DNA of 15,093 nt. Origin: Dehalococcoidales bacterium. Its GTDB lineage: Bacteria; Chloroflexota; Dehalococcoidia; Dehalococcoidales; UBA5760. Position 1 is the first letter of the stretch. Each line of letters begins with the position of its first letter. Below the pieces are notes generated by a model that did no database searches, was not told the DNA's origin, and saw only the letters and a list, made by a program, of their open reading frames with translations. Of the stretch, positions 1 through 7,091 are shown in pieces. The stretch covers positions 1 to 15,093 of the forward strand of contig JAQTTS010000020.1 in the NCBI GenBank assembly GCA_028710655.1, given 5' to 3'. The position numbers and the translations under genes are program-made.

Positions 1-673
1 CCCCGGTAAAACCATCCAGCATCTGCCATAGGAATGATTGGGTGGCCACCAGCGGGGATTGCAGGTCATGGGCCACGACTCCCAGGAAACGGACGAAGCG
101 CACCTTTTCTTCCTCGAGACGGGCGACCTCGCGGGATATTTTTTCGAGTTGCTCCGCCTTTTGAGTCAGCAGCTCCGATTTCAACTGGGTAACTTTGACC
201 AGGTCGACTTCGAATTGCTTTCGTAAAGAAATATTTCTCAGTGTGATTAGAGCACAGGGCTCGCCATCGGTACTGACGATGGGTGAAGCAACGACATCAT
301 AAGTGCGTCCGTCCGGAAAAGCATATTCCCATCTTTCTATGTTCCCGCGTAATACACTGGATCGACGGCATACATCACGGCACGGCTTTTCCCGACCGAA
401 AAGGTGTTTGTGGCACTTGACACCTATACCGTTACCGAAATCACGGATCATGCTCGGGTTCATGAAGCGTATTCTGCTTTCGTGATCGATAATGGCGACG
501 CCTTCGTCCATAGAGTCGAGCATGGTCATAAACTGATCGCGCTCATTCTTGAGGAGTTTTTCTAGGTAACGAACCCACTCCGCCTCGTTACCACCGGTAA
601 AGGGGCCCATGGTTAGACCGTCGCCATCCCGTCTAATTATCTCTGCCTTCGGGTGTTTCGTTAAAGTTACCAT
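1..673 (-). CDS. PAS-domain sensor histidine kinase (partial, C-terminus off the left edge)
   Basis: The minus strand is open from an ATG at 673 to the window edge (224 codons, no stop). The start is supported by AGGTGA eight bases upstream. Residues about 45-150 look like a PAS domain (MDEGVAIIDH, later VASPIVSTDGEP and ITLRNIS). A charged, probably coiled-coil linker follows (about 150-192), then a HisKA phosphoacceptor motif AHDLQSPL with the candidate phosphorylated His202. The HATPase catalytic domain would lie outside the window. There is no N-terminal membrane segment, so the sensor is probably cytoplasmic. The PAS domain carries C87, C98 and C102 (KCHKHLFG...PCRDVC), a pattern seen in PAS domains of some anaerobes that could hold a metal, heme or redox switch; that role is inference. 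It lies 127 bp downstream of the hydrogenase genes on the same strand and might be co-transcribed. Confidence 0.85.
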   Translation of the reverse strand, partial: MVTLTKHPKAEIIRRDGDGLTMGPFTGGNEAEWVRYLEKLLKNERDQFMTMLDSMDEGVAIIDHESRIRFMNPSMIRDFGNGIGVKCHKHLFGREKPCRDVCRRSSVLRGNIERWEYAFPDGRTYDVVASPIVSTDGEPCALITLRNISLRKQFEVDLVKVTQLKSELLTQKAEQLEKISREVARLEEEKVRFVRFLGVVAHDLQSPLVATQSFLWQMLDGFTG

Positions 674-694
674 GGCCAGTCACCTATCCCAGCT

Positions 695-706
695 ATAATT
701 AATTAT
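695..706. promoter_or_regulatory. Perfect 12-bp palindrome upstream of the kinase gene
   Basis: ATAATTAATTAT is its own reverse complement and ends 21 bp before the kinase start. Read on the minus strand it overlaps a weak promoter candidate (TGGAAA, 17-bp spacer, CATAAT). It could be an operator, but AT-rich palindromes of this size also arise by chance. Confidence 0.3.
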
Positions 707-778
707 GACACGGCAGGTTGATATTTTCCAGCTAGACCGGCAATGTCACGGGCTTACTCCGGTAATTTACGAAATACT

Positions 779-799
779 ACCTGTATCGGAATCACAGGT
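779..799 (-). terminator. Hairpin directly after mvhA
   Basis: ACCTGT (779-784) and ACAGGT (794-799) form a perfect 6-bp stem with a 9-nt loop, starting two bases after the mvhA stop codon in the direction of transcription. No U-run follows, so it may be a 3'-end stabilising hairpin or a partial terminator, leaving read-through into the kinase possible. Confidence 0.3.
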
Positions 800-800
800 G

Positions 801-2264
801 TTATTCGCTGCGTACGGTCCGGATGATATTACCGTCAAGCCCCCTGATATTAAGCTCCATGGGCATACGTTTATCTAGGGAGTGAGTGGCACAGGCAAGA
901 CAGGGGTCGTAAGCACGGAAAGCCATTTCCACCATATTGAGAAAGCCCTCTGGCACCTCTGTTCCCTTGACGAAGCCCTGGGCAGCCTTCTTGACTGACA
1001 TGCAAATCGGTGCGGCATTATGCTGCGTCGCCACGATAAGATTCACTCTGGTAAGCAGGCCCTGACTATCCGTTTCGTAGTGGTGGATAAGAGTACCCCG
1101 AGCCGCCTCAACACAACCGATGCCAACTTTCTTTAGCTTCAGGTCCATGTTGCGGATGTTAGTACCGGTGAGCAGCGGGTCGTTGGCGATTTTCTGCATT
1201 GTTTCGGCAGCCTGGAGCGCCTCAATCAGCCTGGCCCAGTGGAAAGCCAGCGTGTGGTGGCTGGGTTTGTTCCCCAGCACGCTGTACATCTGCTGATATT
1301 CTTTTTGGGCCAGCGGCGTGGCCATGTTTTTGGCCACGTTCAAACGGGCCAGCGGCCCGACACGGTATAGCGAAGTCCCTTTACCCTCTATCAAACCGCT
1401 CCAGCCCACCTTGCGCAGGTGGGTCAGTCTAACATAGGTCCACGGTTCTACCCACTCTCCGATATGTTCGATGTAATCACGGGGATGGAAGTGGGCATAC
1501 TCCTCGCCGTTAGGGTCGATGATTCTGATGTTACCGTCGTAGAAACTCACGTTACCCGATTCGTCGACCAGGCCCATGTAATAGGTCTGCAATTTGTAGG
1601 CATCGTTCAGGATGAGTTCCACATATTCCTTGTTCTTCAGCACAACGTCTTCGAAGAGATCGACGGCAAACTGGGTCATGGTAACCGCATCGTCGGCTGT
1701 CTTTTTGATCCATACTCGCTCTTCTTCCGTAATGCCCCGCGTGACACCGCCGGGTAGTCCGCCTTCCGGATGCGCCGGCTTACTGCCTACCAGTGCCATT
1801 ATTTCGCGGCATCTCTTTCTAATATCGATTACCTTTTTGCCGACGTCGACCCCGGCTTTTTGGATCACGCCAACAATATTGCGTAACGCCGGATCGGCCA
1901 GAGGGCCGATCACAAAATCCGGTGCGGACAGGAAGAAAAAGTGAATAAAATGGTCTTCCAGCATAAAGGAGTTGTACTGCAATTGTCTGACGAGTTTGGC
2001 TGTCGGCGTAGGCGACACGCTATACAGGTCGTCCAGGGCCTTGGTAGCAGCCATATTATGCGGTGTCGGGCAGACGCCGCAGATATTAGGGGTGATACGT
2101 GGCATCTCTTCGGCGGGACGCCCCAGGCAGAACCGCTCGAAGCCGCGCAGCTCAACCACCTGCCAGTAGGCGTCTTCGACATTGCCGTCATCATCAACGA
2201 AAATATCAATTTTCCCATGTCCTTCCAGTCTGGTGATGGGATTGATCGTTATCTTTTTAGTCAT
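801..2264 (-). CDS. mvhA: [NiFe] hydrogenase large subunit, MvhA/VhuA type
   Basis: Catalytic subunit that splits or forms H2 at a Ni-Fe(CN)2CO site. The 487-residue protein has the N-terminal TRLEGH block, the L1 nickel motif ICGVCPTPH (C62, C65) and the C-terminal L2 motif DPCLACATH (C455, C458, H461). Another 26 residues follow H461, a tail of the kind removed by a maturation protease in many [NiFe] hydrogenases; no protease gene is in the window. With the mvhG and mvhD neighbours it fits group 3c (F420-non-reducing, Mvh/Vhu), a cytoplasmic type, and no export signal is seen. The residue before the first L1 cysteine pair is Asn60 where Arg is usual. The start has AGGTGA eight bases upstream. 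It is last in the four-gene operon, 19 bp after mvhG. Confidence 0.95.
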   Translation of the reverse strand: MTKKITINPITRLEGHGKIDIFVDDDGNVEDAYWQVVELRGFERFCLGRPAEEMPRITPNICGVCPTPHNMAATKALDDLYSVSPTPTAKLVRQLQYNSFMLEDHFIHFFFLSAPDFVIGPLADPALRNIVGVIQKAGVDVGKKVIDIRKRCREIMALVGSKPAHPEGGLPGGVTRGITEEERVWIKKTADDAVTMTQFAVDLFEDVVLKNKEYVELILNDAYKLQTYYMGLVDESGNVSFYDGNIRIIDPNGEEYAHFHPRDYIEHIGEWVEPWTYVRLTHLRKVGWSGLIEGKGTSLYRVGPLARLNVAKNMATPLAQKEYQQMYSVLGNKPSHHTLAFHWARLIEALQAAETMQKIANDPLLTGTNIRNMDLKLKKVGIGCVEAARGTLIHHYETDSQGLLTRVNLIVATQHNAAPICMSVKKAAQGFVKGTEVPEGFLNMVEMAFRAYDPCLACATHSLDKRMPMELNIRGLDGNIIRTVRSE

Positions 2265-2283
2265 CCGATTTCACCTCGTCTGA

Positions 2284-3249
2284 TTAGAGTTTTTTCTGAT
2301 TCATGATTGATATCGGTAGCGAAAAACGGTAGAGGTAACCCATGGTGTCTTGGACTTGATCGGAGATTTTTTCCAGCCCCGCCTCGTCATCGGCATCAAT
2401 CATGGATGCCAGACCAGACAGGAATTTAGCGCCGGAATCAGCTACCAGCTCGATAGGTCCGAAACAACCCCGGCACGGTATATTAATGTTAATGCAAGTT
2501 TCTCCGCATCCCGAGCGTGTCGCCGGCCCCATGCAGATGATGCCTTGCGATAGGAAGCACTTGGTCGGGTCGGCCTCTACTTCGTGTATTCTCTTAATGT
2601 CGGTTATGGCTACCTTATTCGGCTTGCTGGCATTACGCGGACAGGTATCGCACAGGGCTTTGTGGGATGCCAGGCTTGAGCCCTTAGCCGGCAGGGTATT
2701 TTCCAGGAAAGCTGTGATCGCCTTTAATACCAGATATGGCGGCGGCGGGCAGCCGGGCAAATAGTAATCCACATCAATTACCTGATCTAGAGAGTGCACG
2801 CTTTCAAACATTTCCGGCAGCGTGAGTTCCTTGCCGTCCAAACTGGTAGTAGTCTGCGGACAGACACCTTTGGGATTTATCACCGTAGGTGCTTCCTGAT
2901 ATACCCAGCGGAAAATATCCTCTTTGGAGCGCAGATTAGCCAACCCCGGTGTGCCGCCGAAACAGGCACAGGCACCGAAGGCCAGTATCACCTGAGATTT
3001 ACTACGCATAAGTCTGGCCATTTCGGCATGGTCCGAGTTCCGGACATGACCGTTGATGATACCCAGTGCAATCTCGCCATCAGCCATTTTCTCGATGTGA
3101 TGGTATTTGAAATCGAGGGCTACCGGCCACAGCACCAGATCAACAGAATTGACCACGCCGAGTATCAGTTCATTTATATCCACGATAGTCTCATCGCAGC
3201 CACCGCAACCACCCAGCCATAGAATTGCGACCTTCTTTTTATCCGTCAT
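2284..3249 (-). CDS. mvhG: [NiFe] hydrogenase small subunit, MvhG/VhuG type
   Basis: Electron-transfer subunit carrying the Fe-S chain from the NiFe site to MvhD. In the 321-residue product, C15/C18 (LGGCGGCDE), C94 (FGAC) and C167 (LPGCPPPP) are the proximal-cluster region. C200/C203, C231, C239, C248, C252, C259 and C262 provide ligands for the medial and distal clusters (CFLSQGIICMGP and GCGETC blocks). There is no Tat signal, which fits a cytoplasmic enzyme. The frame stays open upstream to a TTG at 3363, but that would overlap mvhD by 92 bp. The ATG at 3249 has AAGGGG upstream and begins right before the conserved VAILWLGGCGGCD block, so it is preferred. mvhD lies 22 bp upstream and mvhA 19 bp downstream. 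Confidence 0.95.
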   Translation of the reverse strand: MTDKKKVAILWLGGCGGCDETIVDINELILGVVNSVDLVLWPVALDFKYHHIEKMADGEIALGIINGHVRNSDHAEMARLMRSKSQVILAFGACACFGGTPGLANLRSKEDIFRWVYQEAPTVINPKGVCPQTTTSLDGKELTLPEMFESVHSLDQVIDVDYYLPGCPPPPYLVLKAITAFLENTLPAKGSSLASHKALCDTCPRNASKPNKVAITDIKRIHEVEADPTKCFLSQGIICMGPATRSGCGETCININIPCRGCFGPIELVADSGAKFLSGLASMIDADDEAGLEKISDQVQDTMGYLYRFSLPISIMNQKKL

Positions 3250-3271
3250 TTTTTCCCCTTCTTTGCTGCCG

Positions 3272-3703
3272 TCATTTCGTCCGGGCTGCCGATTTTTTCT
3301 GTATCGGATTATCTCCGGGGCGAGGGCCAAGTTTACGAACGGTATCGGCCATCTCCTTGACAAGTTGCGGTATGGTCTTACCCACAGGGTCAGCCCCCAG
3401 GTGCAGCTTCAGTCTCTCTCGCTCTATACCATAAGACTTCAGCACATTATAAAGCAGTGTTATTCTTTTCCGGGCTTCAATGTTACCGTCCTGGTAGTGG
3501 CAGTCTCCTTCGGGGCAACCCAGTATCAGTACGCCTTCTGCTCCCTGCCGGAAAGCAGTCAGAATGTGTACCGGATCAATTTTACCCGTGCAGATAATGG
3601 GTATCCAGTTGTCTAAGCGAGCGGCAATATCCTCTTCGCTTACCAGGTAACCCCAGCTAAAACGGCACGAAAAGCAGACAATTTTGGGTTCTTTTTCTTT
3701 CAT
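3272..3703 (-). CDS. mvhD: MvhD-type [2Fe-2S] electron-transfer subunit
   Basis: A 143-residue MvhD-family protein that in methanogens links the Mvh hydrogenase to HdrA through a [2Fe-2S] cluster. Visible landmarks are C10 and C13 (VCFSC), C38 (ICTGKIDP), and C63 and C68 in the family block LGCPEGDCHYQDGN. An in-frame TTG at 3721 would add six residues, but the ATG at 3703 has a good GGAAAGGAAG ribosome site six bases upstream, so I use the ATG. It sits between the flavoprotein gene (23-bp gap) and mvhG (22-bp gap), the position expected for a connector between the hydrogenase and the flavoprotein. The C-terminal tail after about residue 125 is basic and not conserved as far as I can tell. 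Confidence 0.92.
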   Translation of the reverse strand: MKEKEPKIVCFSCRFSWGYLVSEEDIAARLDNWIPIICTGKIDPVHILTAFRQGAEGVLILGCPEGDCHYQDGNIEARKRITLLYNVLKSYGIERERLKLHLGADPVGKTIPQLVKEMADTVRKLGPRPGDNPIQKKSAARTK

Positions 3704-3726
3704 GTCAACTTCCTTTCCCAAGTTCT

Positions 3727-5517
3727 TTACAGAGCGGCCAGTGCCGTCTCTATCCTTTTTTCAGTGTCGTCTTCGACCAGCTTCCGGGCATGGGAAGGAC
3801 AGGCTACTACGCACATACCGCAGGACTTGCAGCGGAACATATCGGTGGTAGATACCAACCTTTCCTCTACTTCTTTTAATTGTGCCGCTTCATAGTTGCA
3901 GGCATAAACGCATATGCGGCAGCCGCTGCATTTCTCTTCATCCACCTCGACGGCATATAATGATTTCTCAAAGCCGATGGAGACGCAGGCCTTGCAGGAA
4001 AGACAGGGGCCACAGGTAAGACACCTTTTCGCCTCCTCGCGTGCTTCTTTAAGATCAAAGCCCTTCTCGAAAATCTGAAAGTGCAGCCGCTTCTCCGGGG
4101 GCATCCAGAAAGTCTCGGGTTCTGGCTTGTAGGATTTTCGTAGCGGGAGACCGAAGGTCTCATAATCCCGCTTGCGCCCTTCGTGCATATCCAGTCCCCT
4201 CAGGAATCTCTCGATTGAATCTGCTGCTATCATGCCTTCCTGCATCGCTTCCACCATAAAGCCGACACGCCGCACGTCACCACCGATGAAAACGTAGCCA
4301 CGCCTTAAACTCTGCAAGGTGAACTGATCAACGGCCAGTTTGCCTCTTTCATCGAGAAGGTCCTCTTTTCTTAGGAAGGCTACGTCTGGCCCCTGTCCAA
4401 CGGTTACTATCAGCACATCACCTTCAATGTCGACGGCATCGGTACAGTCAAACTGGGGATTAAAGCCATTCTCATCGAAAACGCTGGTGCACCGCGGCGA
4501 GGTGATAGCTTTAAATCTACCCTGTTCGCCGACGATTTTCTGTACACCACGGGAGTAGACTATCTTGATACCTTCCTCCCATGAGCCCTCGATCTCCTCT
4601 TCATCGGCGGGGATACCGTCTTTGCACTCCTTATCCTCACATTCCAGACAGACGATAGTGACGTCGCCACTAAGGCGCTTGGCAATACGGGCCACATCGA
4701 AGGCAACGTTGCCGCCGCCGATTACTATTACTTTCTTACCCTTGAAGTAATCGGGGGGTAGATTGCCATGGCTCACCTCATAGAGAAAATTGAGGCCATA
4801 GATAACACCGGAGAGGTCCTGGCCATCTACCGGTTTGCCATTGAACGTCAGCACCCTGGCATAGGGCGTGCCTTTGGCTAGAAATATGGCCCGGTATCCT
4901 TCGTTACGTAGCCTTTCGAAGGTTAACTTGCCTTCACCGACCTTGGCATTAAGCTTGACATCGATATGGGCTACTCTCACCAAATTATCCAGGGTCTTTT
5001 GCAGGATGGCTTCCGGCAGACGGTACTGCGGTATCAGCCAGAGGGCACCACCGAGGCGTTCCGTAGCCTCGAAGACAGTTACCCGGTAGCCCTTCTTGCT
5101 GAGAATATAGGCACACATGAGACCACCGGGGCCGCCGCCGACGACAGCCACGTTTTCCTTATCTTTAATAGTATCGAAGTCATCTTTATCCTTGAGGTAG
5201 TCGGTATAGGTATCAGACAGGAAGCGCTTGAGCAGCCGCCTCCTGATGGCACCGCCCCTAGTTTTGTAGTTGCATTCGAGTTCACACAGGCCGCAGATGT
5301 AACCGCAGATATTGAAAAAGGGGTTCTTCTCGTAGAGATAATTGCCGATCTGTATAATCGGCTCTCTGGCGGCATCAGAGTCTTCGGGTAGTAGTGATAT
5401 CAGTACGTTGGTGCGCTGGATGTCTTCATTGATGGGGCATTTGAGCTGGCAGGGCGGCAAGAATTGCTTCATTGCCGGTTCAACACGACTGCCACCGCTA
5501 CTCTGCGTCTTCCACAT
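3727..5517 (-). CDS. GltD/NfnB-like FAD-NAD(P) oxidoreductase with multiple Fe-S clusters, hydrogenase partner
   Basis: First gene of the hydrogenase operon, 596 residues. An N-terminal GltD-type Fe-S region contains C23, C27, C71, C75, C78 and C82 (CQLKCPIN, CGYICGLCELEC). Next come an FAD Rossmann motif (GGGPGG, 127-132) and a second, NAD(P)-type motif (GGGNVA, 267-272). The C-terminus is ferredoxin-like: a cysteine cluster at C499, C502, C505, C508 and C511, then C530/533/536/540 and C563/566/569/573, the last two spaced as [4Fe-4S] sites. Glutamate synthase beta subunits share the core but lack this C-terminal part. Placement ahead of mvhD suggests it takes the place of HdrA, receiving electrons from MvhD and passing them to NAD(P) and/or ferredoxin; this is inference. 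The ATG has GGAGAG upstream; a second ATG at residue 16 has no ribosome site. Confidence 0.88.
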   Translation of the reverse strand: MWKTQSSGGSRVEPAMKQFLPPCQLKCPINEDIQRTNVLISLLPEDSDAAREPIIQIGNYLYEKNPFFNICGYICGLCELECNYKTRGGAIRRRLLKRFLSDTYTDYLKDKDDFDTIKDKENVAVVGGGPGGLMCAYILSKKGYRVTVFEATERLGGALWLIPQYRLPEAILQKTLDNLVRVAHIDVKLNAKVGEGKLTFERLRNEGYRAIFLAKGTPYARVLTFNGKPVDGQDLSGVIYGLNFLYEVSHGNLPPDYFKGKKVIVIGGGNVAFDVARIAKRLSGDVTIVCLECEDKECKDGIPADEEEIEGSWEEGIKIVYSRGVQKIVGEQGRFKAITSPRCTSVFDENGFNPQFDCTDAVDIEGDVLIVTVGQGPDVAFLRKEDLLDERGKLAVDQFTLQSLRRGYVFIGGDVRRVGFMVEAMQEGMIAADSIERFLRGLDMHEGRKRDYETFGLPLRKSYKPEPETFWMPPEKRLHFQIFEKGFDLKEAREEAKRCLTCGPCLSCKACVSIGFEKSLYAVEVDEEKCSGCRICVYACNYEAAQLKEVEERLVSTTDMFRCKSCGMCVVACPSHARKLVEDDTEKRIETALAAL

Positions 5518-5558
5518 GTTTTATCTCTCCCTCCCTCTTTTGAAAAATATTCCTAATT

Positions 5559-5577
5559 GACTTATTTCAGATAAGTC
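5559..5577. promoter_or_regulatory. Inverted repeat in the hydrogenase operon leader
   Basis: GACTTAT and ATAAGTC form perfect 7-bp arms around a 5-nt centre, with AATT on both outer sides. It lies about 20-40 bp downstream of the predicted transcription start and 42 bp ahead of the first start codon, so it could be an operator or an RNA hairpin. Confidence 0.4.
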
Positions 5578-5603
5578 GGAATTTGGACATTAATTAAAAA
5601 ATA

Positions 5604-5633
5604 AGTATATTAGTTAGAAAGTCCGATTGTCAA
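5604..5633 (-). promoter_or_regulatory. Sigma70-type promoter for the hydrogenase operon
   Basis: Read on the minus strand, a perfect TTGACA (5628-5633) is followed after 18 bp by TATACT (5604-5609, five of six consensus bases). Transcription would start near 5596 and give a leader of about 80 nt. The surrounding sequence is AT-rich, unlike the coding regions. Confidence 0.6.
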
Positions 5634-5763
5634 ATCACTTAAAAGTACAATGGGTGTCATCATAATAGTCCTAGATAAAGAAGTGGTTCCAATAAAATCT
5701 AATGCCAATCGCTCATACTAATGCTGACCAGTAGGAGTTCATTCGGTCGGTGGGTGAAAATGC

Positions 5764-5769
5764 TATAAT
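5764..5769 (+). promoter_or_regulatory. Extended -10 promoter element for pyruvate kinase
   Basis: TGCTATAAT has the extended -10 form (TG, one base, TATAAT). No convincing -35 lies 16-18 bp upstream, as is common for extended -10 promoters. Transcription would start near 5776, giving an almost leaderless mRNA if the ATG at 5780 is used. Confidence 0.4.
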
Positions 5770-5779
5770 AGGGGTGACA

Positions 5780-6937
5780 ATGAACAAAGCAAGAGCACCG
5801 CGCCACACCAAGATAGTATGCACCCTGGGTCCTGCCAGTAGCTCCTCCGAAATCATTGCGAAGATGTTAGGGGCCGGTATGGATATTGCCCGGCTCAATC
5901 TGGCGCACGGCACACTCGATGGACATCGCCAGCTTATTTCGGAAGTCCGTCTGGCCAGCCAGAAGGTCAAACCAGGTATCGGTATCCTCCTCGATCTCCC
6001 CGGGTCGAAACGCTATGTCGGCGATGTCAAAAGTGCCTTTGGCAAGCACCTCGAGTTTGCGCTCTCTCAGAGTGCCGATTTCATCGCCCTCTCCTATATT
6101 TCCTCTGCGGGAGAGGTGGGAGAGGTTAGCAGCCTGCTTAAAGACATGAATGCCGACATATTCCTCATTGCTAAGATAGAGCGGGCGAAAGCCCTACAGG
6201 AAAGCGACATGATACTCAGGGTCTGTGACGGGATCATGGTAGCTAGGGGAGACTTGGCCCTCGAGATCAGTATTGAGAAAGTGCCGCTGGCCAGCAAGCG
6301 CCTCATTAAGGAAGCTAATCGCCTGGGTAAGCCAGTGATAACCGCCACCGAGATGCTGGAGTCGATGGTCCGATCGGTTACTCCGACCAGGGCGGAAGCT
6401 GCTGATGTAGCCAATGCCGTCCTCGATGGCACCGACGCGCTGATGCTTTCGGAAGAAACATCTGTTGGGAATCATCCTATCGAAGCTGTAGAGATGATGG
6501 CAAGAATAGCTTTAGAAGCCGAATCATCGTTGCACTTCGCCCAGATACTACATGAAAGGTGGCAGGATGTCCCCCCTGAGGTAAATGATGCCACGGCTAG
6601 GGCGGCGTGTCAGGTTGCTTATCAGGTAGGGGCCAGAGCTATTGTAGCCTTTACTGCCGGTGGGACCACAGCTTTGCGGGTGTCGAAGTATAGACCCCGC
6701 CAGCCCATTCTGGCCGTAACGCCATCCGAATATATCATGCGGCGCCTTTCACTATGTTGGGGAGTTGTTCCCATCAGGAAGCCTGATCCGCAGAATCTGG
6801 AAGAGGTTTTTAGTATGGCGGGTGAAGCAGCGCTGGAGACAAAATCAGCCAGAAAGGGCGACCTGATCGTGGTCACAGCCGGACTTCCGCTAACTATCTC
6901 GGGAAGTACCAATCTGCTTAAGGTGCACCGTGTCTGA
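5780..6937 (+). CDS. pyk: Pyruvate kinase-like protein lacking the B (lid) domain
   Basis: Pyruvate kinase converts phosphoenolpyruvate and ADP to pyruvate and ATP. This 385-residue protein keeps the barrel landmarks: TKIVCTLGPAS, ARLNLAHG (R38, N40), AKIE (K132, E134), ARGDL (D158) and ITATEML (T190). It also has the C-terminal domain (FTAGGTTAL, then GDLIVVTAGLP). Usual enzymes have about 470 residues. Here the roughly 100-residue B domain is absent: DLPGSKRYVG (72-81) runs through a short linker straight into FALSQSADFIALSYI. L73, K77 and V80 match the pattern known for K+-independent pyruvate kinases, and the usual Ser of the RxNxSHG motif is Ala42. The frame extends to a GTG at 5750, but the ATG matches the family N-terminus and follows AGGGGTG. 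Whether it is a true kinase is open. Confidence 0.82.
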   Translation: MNKARAPRHTKIVCTLGPASSSSEIIAKMLGAGMDIARLNLAHGTLDGHRQLISEVRLASQKVKPGIGILLDLPGSKRYVGDVKSAFGKHLEFALSQSADFIALSYISSAGEVGEVSSLLKDMNADIFLIAKIERAKALQESDMILRVCDGIMVARGDLALEISIEKVPLASKRLIKEANRLGKPVITATEMLESMVRSVTPTRAEAADVANAVLDGTDALMLSEETSVGNHPIEAVEMMARIALEAESSLHFAQILHERWQDVPPEVNDATARAACQVAYQVGARAIVAFTAGGTTALRVSKYRPRQPILAVTPSEYIMRRLSLCWGVVPIRKPDPQNLEEVFSMAGEAALETKSARKGDLIVVTAGLPLTISGSTNLLKVHRV

Positions 6938-6953
6938 ACCACGACATCTCTCG

Positions 6954-6978
6954 GATGCCTAGTTATTGTGCATCTTTT
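6954..6978 (+). terminator. Weak terminator candidate after pyruvate kinase
   Basis: GATGC (6954-6958) pairs with GCATC (6970-6974) and is followed by TTTT. The stem is only 5 bp and the loop is 11 nt, so termination here would be inefficient. Confidence 0.3.
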
Positions 6979-7007
6979 CCGCGCTGTTAATTGAAGTTTT
7001 TTGCTTT

Positions 7008-7061
7008 ATTGGTAACAACCAATGGGTTACAGTAACACGCAGTTTCAGATAATCGGTAACA
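7008..7061 (+). promoter_or_regulatory. Rubrerythrin promoter region with palindromes and GTAACA repeats
   Basis: A plausible promoter is GTTACA (7026-7031), a 16-bp spacer, then GATAAT (7048-7053). Around it are ATTGGT-AACA-ACCAAT (7008-7023), GTTAC-A-GTAAC (7026-7036, overlapping the -35), and GTAACA at 7012, 7032 and 7056. This density suggests a regulator-binding region, perhaps responding to oxidative stress; no known operator consensus is matched. Confidence 0.4.
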
Positions 7062-7091
7062 AAGGACAAATATTCCAGCGGGAGGATAACC

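Noticed and set aside
1419..1757. Plus-strand open frame of 112 codons inside mvhA
   Set aside because: It lies antisense to a well-supported hydrogenase gene, and its product has no recognisable motif. The same reasoning removes the plus-strand frames at 2794-3222, 3107-3616 and 4966-5391.
3250..3363. A longer mvhG product starting at a TTG near 3363
   Set aside because: It would overlap mvhD by 92 bp, its extra residues match nothing in the family, and the ATG at 3249 has a ribosome site and leads straight into the conserved cysteine block.
3727..5517. Calling the operon's flavoprotein HdrA or plain glutamate synthase GltD
   Set aside because: Its core follows the GltD/NfnB pattern and not HdrA, while the C-terminal Fe-S region and hydrogenase context do not fit a simple GltD, so only a descriptive name is justified.
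6094..6475. Minus-strand open frames inside the pyruvate kinase gene
   Set aside because: Low-complexity products antisense to a clear pyruvate kinase coding frame.
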